From positions 1 through 64,000 of the forward strand of contig JAEYRK010000010.1 of assembly GCA_023435645.1 (NCBI GenBank): 64,000 nt of DNA, in the 5' to 3' direction. Shown piece by piece: positions 16,536-25,300 of this stretch. A program made the position numbers and the translations under genes. The notes under the pieces are model-generated. The model had not been told where the DNA came from. It saw only the letters and a program-made list of their open reading frames with translations, and did no database searches. Numbering within the stretch: the first letter of the stretch is position 1; every line of letters begins with the position of its first letter. This stretch comes from Bacillota bacterium. Its GTDB lineage: Bacteria > Bacillota > Clostridia > Lachnospirales > Lachnospiraceae.

Positions 16536-18023
16536 ATGGATATCACAAAAATGACAGCGTTGGAGCTAGGAAGGCTGATCCGGGCAAAGGAATTATCCGT
16601 TACAGAAGCAGTCAGAGCCCAGCTAGATAAAATAAAGGAGCAGGAAGAGACCTGTAACAGCTATATCACAATCATGGAAGAAGAGGCCATGCAGAGAGCC
16701 TCAGAAGTACAGAAGCAGCTTGAATTAGGGGAATTGAAGGATTCTCCACTGGCAGGTGTCCCGATGGCAATCAAGGACAATATCTGTACAAAGGGTGTGA
16801 GGACCACCTGTGCTTCAAAGATCTTGTCCGATTTTGTCCCTACCTATGATGCCACAGTGGTTACAAAGCTAAAGAAGGCCGGAGCAATCATCCTAGGCAA
16901 GACGAATCTGGATGAATTCGCCATGGGTAGTACGACTGAGACCTCTTATTATGGAGTAACCAAGAACCCCTGGAATCCGGAGCATGTACCGGGAGGCTCC
17001 AGCGGAGGATCGGCGGCGGCAGTTGCCTCGGGAGAAGCCTTCTATGCGCTTGGTTCCGATACCGGCGGTTCCATCCGCCAGCCCGCCGGCTACTGTGGAG
17101 TAACCGGCATCAAACCCACCTATGGTACAGTATCCCGTTATGGATTGATTGCCTATGCTTCCTCACTGGATCAGATCGGCACCCTGGGAAGAAATGTTTC
17201 GGACTGTGCGGCAGCCCTGGAGGTGATCACCGGGCAGGATCCCAAGGATTCCACATCCGTAACCAAACCTGGTACATCCTATTTGGAGGTCCTGAGGGAT
17301 GATGTAAAGGGACTCAGAATCGGTATTCCCAAGGATTATTTCGGACCGGGTCTGGATGAGGAGGTGAAGGCTGCCATTCGACAGGCCGCCAAGGTATTGC
17401 AGGATAAGGGAGCAGTGCTTGAGGAATTTGAGCTGCATGCCGTTGATTTCGCGGTTCCCTCCTATTATGTCATTGCCTGTGCGGAAGCCAGCTCCAATCT
17501 ATCCCGCTTCGACGGAGTGAAATACGGCTATCGTACTCCCGATTTTGAAGGCTTGCAGGAGCTTTATAAGAAAACGCGGAGTGAGGGCTTTGGGGATGAG
17601 GTAAAGAGAAGGATCATGATTGGAGCCTTTGTACTTAGCTCAGGCTACTATGATGCCTTTTATAACAAGGCCTTGAAGGTCCGGGCGGTCATCAACCGGG
17701 GCTTTCAGCAGGCCTTTGAAAAATATGATGTTCTGTTGGGGCCCATAGCGCCTACGACTGCTCCGAAGCTGGGAGAGAGTCTTTCCGATCCGCTGAAAAT
17801 GTATCTTGCTGATATTTACACCATATCGGTGAATCTGGCAGGACTTCCTGCCATCAGTCTGCCCTGCGGCAGGGATAGCCTAGGTCTACCGATCGGACTT
17901 CAGCTCATTGGAAAGCCCTTTGGTGAGAGGGATATCCTCCGTGCTGCTTATAGCTATGAACAATCCCATCCATGGGGTACTCCTGCTCAGGACCATGAAT
18001 CAAACAACAGGAAGGAGGGCTAA
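16536..18023 (+). CDS. gatA: Asp-tRNA(Asn)/Glu-tRNA(Gln) amidotransferase subunit A
   Basis: A 495-residue amidase-signature protein that releases ammonia from glutamine for transfer to misacylated tRNA. The Ser-cisSer-Lys triad is visible: Lys in VPMAIKDNI (about 80), the first Ser in GGSSGGSAAAVASG (about 154) and the nucleophile region in GSDTGGSIRQPAG (about 176). The start is ATG 16536, five bases after CGGAGG. The 96-base gap after gatC contains no gene. It is in the middle of the transamidation operon. Confidence 0.97.
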   Translation: MDITKMTALELGRLIRAKELSVTEAVRAQLDKIKEQEETCNSYITIMEEEAMQRASEVQKQLELGELKDSPLAGVPMAIKDNICTKGVRTTCASKILSDFVPTYDATVVTKLKKAGAIILGKTNLDEFAMGSTTETSYYGVTKNPWNPEHVPGGSSGGSAAAVASGEAFYALGSDTGGSIRQPAGYCGVTGIKPTYGTVSRYGLIAYASSLDQIGTLGRNVSDCAAALEVITGQDPKDSTSVTKPGTSYLEVLRDDVKGLRIGIPKDYFGPGLDEEVKAAIRQAAKVLQDKGAVLEEFELHAVDFAVPSYYVIACAEASSNLSRFDGVKYGYRTPDFEGLQELYKKTRSEGFGDEVKRRIMIGAFVLSSGYYDAFYNKALKVRAVINRGFQQAFEKYDVLLGPIAPTTAPKLGESLSDPLKMYLADIYTISVNLAGLPAISLPCGRDSLGLPIGLQLIGKPFGERDILRAAYSYEQSHPWGTPAQDHESNNRKEG

Positions 18024-18026
18024 GAA

Positions 18027-19463
18027 ATGAAAGCATATGAAACCGTTATAGGGCTTGAAGTCCATGTGGAGCTGGCAACAAAATCAAAGATATTTTGTGG
18101 CTGTACCACGCAGTTCGGTGGAGAGCCGAACGCCCATTGCTGTCCGGTATGTACCGGTATGCCCGGAACTCTTCCCGTATTGAATAAACAGGTCGTGGAA
18201 TATGCGATTGCAGCTGGTCTTGCCTTGAATTGCTCGATTACCCAGAGATGTAAATTTGACCGCAAGAATTATTTCTATCCTGATCTTCCGAAGGCATACC
18301 AGGTATCTCAGCTGTATTTGCCTATCGCAAGGAAGGGCGGAATAGAGATTGAGACAGAAGCAGGGAGAAAGAAGGTAAGAATCCATGAAATCCACATGGA
18401 GGAGGATGCCGGGAAGCTGATCCATGATCCCTGGGAGGATTGTACTCTTGTGGACTACAACCGCTGCGGTGTGCCGCTGATTGAGATTGTTAGTGAACCG
18501 GATATGCGTTCGGCAGACGAGGTAGTAGCTTATCTTGAGAAGCTGAAGCTGATCCTTCAATACCTTGGTGTATCTGACTGTAAGATGCAGGAGGGCTCCC
18601 TTCGGGCGGACATCAATTTGTCCGTTAGAGTGCTGGGGACAGAGGAGCTTGGAACCAGGACGGAGATGAAGAATATGAACTCCTTCAAGGCAATTGCCAG
18701 AGCCATCGAGGGGGAGAGAAAGCGCCAGATAGAGCTGCTGGAGCAGGGGCAAAAGGTCATACAGGAGACCAGACGGTGGGATGACAACAAGGATTTAAGC
18801 TTTGCGATGCGCTCCAAGGAGGATGCACAGGATTACCGTTATTTCCCTGAGCCGGACCTGCCTCCAATCGAGATCAGTGATGAATGGCTTGACTGTATCC
18901 GTGAGAAGCAGCCGGAGCTTCGGGATGAGAAAATGCTGCGTTATGAGAAGGAATTCGAAATCCCTGCCTATGATGCCTCCATTATAACCGCCTCAAAGCA
19001 TTTGGCCGATTTGTTTGAAGGTACCGTTGCTCTTTGCGGTAAGCCAAAGGAGGTATCCAACTGGCTGATGGTGGAGACCATGCGGCTGTTGAAGGAAGAG
19101 GAGATGGATGCCGAGGAGATCACCTTTAGGCCGGAACATCTGGCAAAGCTGATCATGATGGTGGATCGCAATCAAATTAACCGCACTGTGGCAAAGGAGG
19201 TATTTGAAAGGATCTTTAAGGAAAATGCGGACCCGGAGGAATATGTGGAGAAGCATGGACTGGGCATGGTTTCTGACAGCAGCCTGCTCCGCTCAGTGAT
19301 TGAGAGGGTTCTCACAGAGAATACGCAATCCGTCGCAGATTATAAGAGTGGTAAGGTGAAGGCAATGGGCTTTCTTGTTGGCCAGACCATGAAGGAGATG
19401 AAAGGGAAAGCGGATCCGGGAGCAGTCAACCTACTGGTAAAGGAGCTTTTAGATACGATCTAG
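18027..19463 (+). CDS. gatB: Asp-tRNA(Asn)/Glu-tRNA(Gln) amidotransferase subunit B
   Basis: A 478-residue tRNA-binding kinase-like subunit that phosphorylates the side chain of Asp- or Glu-tRNA and receives ammonia from GatA. The N-terminus YETVIGLEVHVEL with CGCTTQFG and HCCPVCTGMPG gives the zinc-binding cysteines of the family. The catalytic region holds RKNYFYPDLPKAYQ and MEEDAGKL, and the C-terminal YqeY-like tail domain (about 330-478) is complete. It starts three bases after the gatA stop, with GGAAGGAGG inside the gatA end. It is the last gene of the T-box operon. Confidence 0.97.
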   Translation: MKAYETVIGLEVHVELATKSKIFCGCTTQFGGEPNAHCCPVCTGMPGTLPVLNKQVVEYAIAAGLALNCSITQRCKFDRKNYFYPDLPKAYQVSQLYLPIARKGGIEIETEAGRKKVRIHEIHMEEDAGKLIHDPWEDCTLVDYNRCGVPLIEIVSEPDMRSADEVVAYLEKLKLILQYLGVSDCKMQEGSLRADINLSVRVLGTEELGTRTEMKNMNSFKAIARAIEGERKRQIELLEQGQKVIQETRRWDDNKDLSFAMRSKEDAQDYRYFPEPDLPPIEISDEWLDCIREKQPELRDEKMLRYEKEFEIPAYDASIITASKHLADLFEGTVALCGKPKEVSNWLMVETMRLLKEEEMDAEEITFRPEHLAKLIMMVDRNQINRTVAKEVFERIFKENADPEEYVEKHGLGMVSDSSLLRSVIERVLTENTQSVADYKSGKVKAMGFLVGQTMKEMKGKADPGAVNLLVKELLDTI

Positions 19464-19535
19464 CACTCTATATACCGAGGCTTTCTAAGCTCCAGGCTGC
19501 ATCAGCAGGTAAGCCTCAACCATAAGATTATAGAA

Positions 19536-19596
19536 AGTATACCGCAGACGAAGCAAGAGGGTAGCCATTGCTTCTTACTGCGGTACTTTTTTATCG
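19536..19596 (+). terminator. terminator of the aspS2-gatCAB operon
   Basis: AGTATACCGCAG..GAAGCAA pairs with TTGCTTC...CTGCGGTACT, followed by six T. The long, interrupted stem is strong. The remainder of 19464-19651 shows nothing else. Confidence 0.85.
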
Positions 19597-19651
19597 GTGC
19601 CAAACAGCTGTCAGACATTAGATCAAAAAACATGAATTTATTAAAATTATA

Positions 19652-19680
19652 TTGTATCTCATGATAAATTAAGCTATAAT
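19652..19680 (+). promoter_or_regulatory. promoter of the small PilZ gene
   Basis: TTGTAT (19652-19657), 17 bases, TATAAT (19675-19680), 43 bases before the ATG at 19723. Confidence 0.65.
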
Positions 19681-19722
19681 ACCCTTATTCCATTACCATA
19701 AATTACATAAGGAGGGAACATT

Positions 19723-20079
19723 ATGGAAGAGAGAAGAAGAGCCAAACGAATGCCCGTTACACTTTCCCTGGATATATTAAATTTATATAAACAGGATAAT
19801 ATATTAGTAAGTAATCTCCATGCACCAATTGAAGTTATAAATATTTCCAAGACCGGCATCGGCTTTATGTCAGAAAGCATTCTCCCTCTGGGGTATTATT
19901 TTAATGCAAATATTAACCTCAATAACGAGGATACACTCCGCTGTGTCGTAAAAATTATTCGCAGTCAGCCCTCGGAGGGTAACAAGTTTCTTTATGGCTG
20001 TGAATTTGTTGGTATGGCTACGATACTATCCTATATATTTGATGAATATGATCAGAAAATCAGTGGGGAAGAGCCTTAA
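19723..20079 (+). CDS. single-domain PilZ protein
   Basis: A 118-residue protein made of one PilZ domain. RRRAKRMPV at residues 4-12 supplies the arginines of the RxxxR motif, and EVINISKTGIGFMS at about 36-49 supplies the (D/N)xSxxG motif, so c-di-GMP binding looks possible. The start follows AGGAGGG closely. Its last bases overlap the end of the convergent FliK-like gene: both stop codons share the palindrome TTAA at 20076-20079. A link to motility through that neighbour is an inference. This is the second PilZ gene in the window. Confidence 0.88.
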   Translation: MEERRRAKRMPVTLSLDILNLYKQDNILVSNLHAPIEVINISKTGIGFMSESILPLGYYFNANINLNNEDTLRCVVKIIRSQPSEGNKFLYGCEFVGMATILSYIFDEYDQKISGEEP

Positions 20080-21938
20080 GCCTTGGTATCGAAGGAAAAG
20101 GTTTGATAGGAATTTACTGAGGGCTCCTGTTCCAGAAGCTCCTTTAGCAGCTCCTGCGGATGGGCCTGCTTTTCCACCCTGGCCTGTAGCTGATATCCCT
20201 TGCGGGTAAGAGCAGCAGTCAGCTCAGGAAGGTGATCCTTGATGATAGCTCCTGCCTCCGTATGTTCTACCGAAAAGGTAGCCTGAATTTGATTTTTATT
20301 CAGCTTCATATGGATATTTATTGCTCCCAATTCGGTCATATCAAGATGAAGTAATACACTTAAAATGTCCTTCTTATGTGGAAGGGCATTTTTTTTGTTG
20401 AATACATAGAATTCCCCATGGATCTCCCTATCCCGAAATCGGAGCGGAAGCTGAACATAGGAAAAGAGCTGGTTTAAAGCCTTCATAAATTGAAGATTGT
20501 CCTGAAGATTTTTGACAGGCTCCTTTGACGCTTGACCTTCCTCCGTATCCCGGTGAAATCGGAGTAAACCGTCCAGTCTATGCAAATCCTCCTCAAGTCT
20601 TTGGTATAATTCCTTCAAGGAATTTTTCTGGGTCAGCTGCTCCGGAGTGAGGGTCCACTTCTGTCTCAGCAGTCCTTCCAGGTGCTTTAAAAAATCGTCG
20701 GACAGCTCAGGAGTACTGCCCTCCGAAAGCGGTCTAGTAAGGTGCTTCAGGAGTCCGTTCTCTCCTGTCAGCTTCTGAAGCAGGGAGCTTGTATCAGCAC
20801 TTGCACCCGTCTCCGGTGAGGAAGCCAGAGTATCCGTGAGCCATGGGAGAAGATCACTGAACTGTTTACCGGTACCGGGATCCTCCGGGAATGGTACAGT
20901 TCTCTGAAGTAGCTTCTGAATAGGAAGATCAATACCTTGCGCTGCCTCTGCCAGGATGCCTGCGGCCTCCTCTGCACCAGGAGAACTTCCGATCGCCAAA
21001 GAACCTAGTTCATTAGGAAGGCTTTGCGTTGTAGGGGGAATACCGGTGGTGGCCTGACTGGCTGGGCTACCTGTATTGCCAGGAAAGGATTCAATCAGAG
21101 GTGTGACAGAGCCTAAAGGACCGGTTGTAGCGCCAGAGCTACTGATAGCATCTGGGCGGGTAAAGTCTAAGGACAATTCATTGAGACCGGAGGGTAAGGA
21201 AGCACCGGCATCACTTCTGTTAGTCCCAAGCCGGTTGATTGGCCCTGTCTGTGCACCCTGGGAGGAAGCCGGTGGACCGGGCGGGGTTACAGGGCTCTCT
21301 CCACCTTTTCCGGGTATGGAATGCTCTTGGGCCGAAGGAGCTGAGCCTTCTATGCCAGCTCCCGGAGCAGCAGAGCCGCCCGTTACGGGCGTTTCTCCCG
21401 GCACCAGGCCCTCGGAGCTCACTGCTCCGACAGGAACGCCGGGCTCCTGTGGAGATTTTAACAGTTCCATAATATGCTTCGTCAAGCTTTGGAGATCCGT
21501 CAGCAGCTGGTGGTTTCCGCTTTGATAGGCTTCAAACTGACGTAGATTCGCAGAGGTGATCGGGATTTGGTTTTTGTACATCAGGACCAGGGTCAGTGGG
21601 GAGGCGTTCCGATTCACAGCAGCCAGCCTCGCAAACATCTGTAAGGTTTGCTTGTCCACAGGAAGCTGATGATGAAGCAGCTCCCTCACAAGGGTGCGAT
21701 TCCTTTCAGACATCGGCAGGGCAGAAGCTGCCAAGGCCTTTGCTATGGTCTGCTCTGTGGTGGAGGTGGAGGTATTCAGACTTCCTTCCGGTAAGGCGCT
21801 CTGATCCCCGGGGATGGCCTGCTTTCCTGCCTGATCGCCGGGCTCGGACCGGTCCTGGGCCACTTTCCGTTCAAGCGGTATCTGTGGATGCTTCATTGGG
21901 TTTACTCTATATTCATGATTTGCAGAATTAATATCCAT
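20076..21938 (-). CDS. FliK-like (flagellar hook-length control C-terminal) protein
   Basis: A 620-residue protein with a long, poorly conserved Pro/Ser/Gly/Thr-rich middle (about 190-330) and a compact C-terminal domain (about 480-600). That domain, with TELGAINIHMKLNKNQIQATFSVEHTE followed by LTAALTRKGYQLQ, matches the FliK C-terminal pattern (LGxVxVxLxLxxxxLxVxFxxE, then L..aL...G). FliK measures hook length and switches flagellar export specificity. The low-complexity ruler-like middle fits. However, it lies away from any hook or basal-body genes, so it may be a FliK paralogue or a secreted relative. The start ATG 21938 follows AGAAAGAAGG. Confidence 0.6.
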   Translation of the reverse strand: MDINSANHEYRVNPMKHPQIPLERKVAQDRSEPGDQAGKQAIPGDQSALPEGSLNTSTSTTEQTIAKALAASALPMSERNRTLVRELLHHQLPVDKQTLQMFARLAAVNRNASPLTLVLMYKNQIPITSANLRQFEAYQSGNHQLLTDLQSLTKHIMELLKSPQEPGVPVGAVSSEGLVPGETPVTGGSAAPGAGIEGSAPSAQEHSIPGKGGESPVTPPGPPASSQGAQTGPINRLGTNRSDAGASLPSGLNELSLDFTRPDAISSSGATTGPLGSVTPLIESFPGNTGSPASQATTGIPPTTQSLPNELGSLAIGSSPGAEEAAGILAEAAQGIDLPIQKLLQRTVPFPEDPGTGKQFSDLLPWLTDTLASSPETGASADTSSLLQKLTGENGLLKHLTRPLSEGSTPELSDDFLKHLEGLLRQKWTLTPEQLTQKNSLKELYQRLEEDLHRLDGLLRFHRDTEEGQASKEPVKNLQDNLQFMKALNQLFSYVQLPLRFRDREIHGEFYVFNKKNALPHKKDILSVLLHLDMTELGAINIHMKLNKNQIQATFSVEHTEAGAIIKDHLPELTAALTRKGYQLQARVEKQAHPQELLKELLEQEPSVNSYQTFSFDTKA

Positions 21939-22098
21939 TCAAAGCCTTCTTTCTGTTACCTTTACTATTTTTATCGACAGCTAGGGCAATAATGTTTAAA
22001 GGAATTACTCAAATAGGACGAAAGCTTTTTAGAGGTGGGAGTTGCCAGCAATTTTAGTGTCAACTTTTTCTATTTATTGAAATATAATAAAAATATAC

Positions 22099-22127
22099 TT
22101 GCAATATGAAAAAAGATATATTATAAT
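22099..22127 (+). promoter_or_regulatory. promoter of gltBD
   Basis: TTGCAA (22099-22104), 17 bases, TATAAT (22122-22127). Transcription would begin near 22134, immediately before a large leader hairpin. Confidence 0.75.
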
Positions 22128-22138
22128 CTACACCAATA

Positions 22139-22192
22139 AACAAGGGCGTTTGCGGATTATTCCTAGGAGTAGTCTGTAAACGTCCTTTTGTT
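22139..22192 (+). promoter_or_regulatory. leader hairpin upstream of gltB, possible attenuator
   Basis: AACAAGGGCGTTTGCGGA (22139-22156 region) pairs, with G-U steps, to TCTGTAAACGTCCTTTTGTT. The top, GATTATT-CCTAGG-AGTAGTC, can close on a six-base loop. It starts a few bases after the transcription start of gltBD. Its 3' arm ends CCTTTTGTTCT, a modest U-rich tail. The position mirrors the glnA attenuator. The remaining gap to 22305 shows no gene, nor does 21939-22098. Confidence 0.5.
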
Positions 22193-22305
22193 CTACGAAA
22201 AAGGATCCAATCGTAAAATGATATCGGAAATAGCTGGGAATACAGTGAAGAGCAGGAGAAAATGTTTCTGAGTTACAGTAAGAGGATCTGATTATAAGGA
22301 AAAGG

Positions 22306-25300
22306 ATGGGAATGCTTATGAAGATAAGTATGAGAGAGGAAACAACACAGGTTCCGCAGGGACTCTATGATCCACGGTTCGAGCATGATAACTGTGGCAT
22401 CGGCGCAGTAGTTCACATGAAGGGTTTAAAAACACATGAAACAGTAGAGAATGCTTTGAAGATTGTTGAGAACCTGGAACACCGAGCCGGTAAGGATGCG
22501 CAGGGAAAGACCGGAGATGGCGTAGGGATACTGCTTCAGATTTCCCATCGCTTCTTCTCCAAGGTGGCAGGCCCCCTGGGAATAGAATTGGGGGAAGAGA
22601 GAGAATACGGTGTAGGTATGTTTTTCTTCCCACAGGATGAGTTGAACAGGAATCAGGCGAAGAAGATGTTCGAAATCATCGTGGAGAAGGAGGGGCTGAG
22701 CTTCCTCGGTTGGAGGGAGGTACCGACCCAACCCCGGATTCTTGGTGAGAGAGCGGTAGCCTGCATGCCCCATATTCTGCAATGCTTTATCAAGAAGCCT
22801 GCCAATGTCAAGAAGGGTGTGGATTTTGACCGGAAGCTCTTTATCATCAGAAGAATTTTTGAACAGAGCAATGATAACACCTATGTGGTATCCTTATCCA
22901 GCCGTACCATCGTATATAAGGGAATGTTTCTGGTGAAGCAGCTTCGCCTCTTCTTTCACGACCTGCAGGATGAGGCATATGATAGTGCCATTGCCATCGT
23001 ACATTCCAGATTCTCCACGAATACGAACCCCAGCTGGCAGAGAGCACATCCGAATCGGCTGATTGTTCATAATGGGGAGATCAATACCATCCGGGGAAAT
23101 GCGGATAAGATGCTGGCAAGGGAAGAAACGATGGAATCCGATCATCTGAAGGGTGAGCTTCATAAGGTTCTTCCGGTCGTGAATGCCGAGGGTTCGGATT
23201 CTGCCATGCTGGATAATACCTTAGAATTTCTGGTCATGAGCGGAATGGAGCTGCCATTGGCGGTTATGATCACGATACCGGAGCCCTGGAGCAATGATTC
23301 CTCCATTAGTAGGGAGAAGAGGGACTTTTATCAGTATTATGCTACGATGATGGAATCCTGGGACGGACCTGCCTCCATCCTGTTCTCTGATGGAGATGTC
23401 ATGGGAGCAGTTCTGGACCGCAACGGCCTTAGACCTTCCCGCTATTATATCACCAAGGATGATTATTTGGTGCTTTCCTCCGAGGTAGGTGTACTGGATA
23501 TTCCTGCGGAAAAGGTGATTAAGAAGGAGAGACTGCGCCCCGGTAAGATGCTGCTGGTGGATACCCTGAAGGGAGCCTTGATTGATGATGACGACCTGAA
23601 GAATTATTATGCAACCCGTCAGCCATATGGGGAATGGCTTGATTCCAACTTAATCAAGCTAAAGGATCTCCACATTCCCAATAAGAAGATCGTGGAGTAT
23701 TCGGATGAGGAGCTGGCAAAGCTTCAGAAGGCCTTCGGGTATACCTATGAAGATTATAAAACTACGATTCTGCCGATGGCGGACAGTGGTCAGGAGGCTG
23801 TAGCCGCGATGGGTGTTGATTCCCCGATTCCGGTTCTGTCAAAGAATAATCCGCCCCTGTTCAATTACTTTAAGCAGCTCTTTGCACAGGTTACCAATCC
23901 GCCGATAGATGCGATCCGTGAAGAGATCATAACAGCTACCTCCGTCTATATCGGGGAGGATGGCAATCTTTTGGAGGAGAAGGCAGAGAACTGTAAGGTG
24001 CTTAAAATCAACAATCCGATCCTAACCAACACGGATCTTTTAAAGATTAAGACGATGAAGAAATCCGGCTTTCAGGTTGAGGTCATCTCAATGCTTTATT
24101 ACAAGAATACCTCACTGGAGAAGGCAATTGAGCATATGTTTTTAGAGGCTGACCGTGCATATAAGGAAGGGGCCAATATATTAATCCTGTCCGATCGCGG
24201 TGTGGATGAGAATCATGTGGCGATTCCCTCCCTGCTGGCCGTATCCGCTCTGCAGCAGCATCTGGTCCGGACAAAGAAGAGAACCGCCCTTGCCATGATT
24301 GTGGAAAGTGCGGAGCCCAGAGATGTCCACCATTTTGCCTGCCTGTTAGGCTATGGAGCTTGTGCGGTAAATCCATACCTGGCACAGGAGACCATCCGTC
24401 AGCTGATCAACAATAATATGCTGGATAAGGATTATTATGCAGCAGTGGATGATTATAATAAAGCGGTCCTAAAGGGTATTGTCAAGATTGCCTCCAAGAT
24501 GGGTATCTCAACGATCCAGTCCTATCAGGGGTCCAAGATCTTCGAAGCCATCGGTATCAGCAAGGAGGTAATCAATAAATACTTTACCGGAACCGTAAGC
24601 AGGGTTGAGGGAATTACGCTTCAGGATATGGAGAAGCAGGTGGATGCGCTTCATTCCAAGGCCTTTGACCCGCTGGGTCTGGAGCTGGATCTGACTCTGG
24701 ACAGCAACGGTTCCCATAAATACAGGAGCGGCAAGGAGGAGCATCTTTATAATCCCAAGACCATTCATCTCCTTCAGCAGTCCACCAGAAATGGTAATTA
24801 TGAAATGTTTAAGGAATACTCTAAGGAGGTCACTGCGGAACAGGAAGGAGTGAATCTCAGGGGTCTGCTGGATATTGATTATCCGGAGAAGGGAATCCCG
24901 ATTGAGGAAGTGGAAAGCGTAGCGTCCATCGTGAAACGGTTTAAAACCGGTGCCATGTCCTATGGCTCCATCTCAAAGGAGGCCCATGAGGCTCTGGCAA
25001 TTGCAATGAACCGACTTGGAGGTAAATCAAACAGTGGTGAGGGTGGTGAAAGTCTTGACCGGCTGAAGCCGGGAGAGGATGGACTGAACCGTTGCTCTGC
25101 CATCAAGCAGGTAGCCTCCGGACGCTTTGGTGTGACCTCGGAATACTTAGTCAGTGCCAGAGAGATTCAAATTAAAATGGCTCAGGGGGCTAAGCCCGGA
25201 GAAGGCGGACAGCTGCCGGCTGAGAAGGTCTACCCCTGGATTGCCAAGACCAGGCATTCTACCCCCGGGGTAGGACTGATATCCCCGCCTCCGCACCATG

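Noticed and set aside
21076..21525. Long rightward open frame inside the FliK-like gene
   Set aside because: It is the complement of the Pro/Gly-rich low-complexity middle, with no ribosome site or recognisable protein features.
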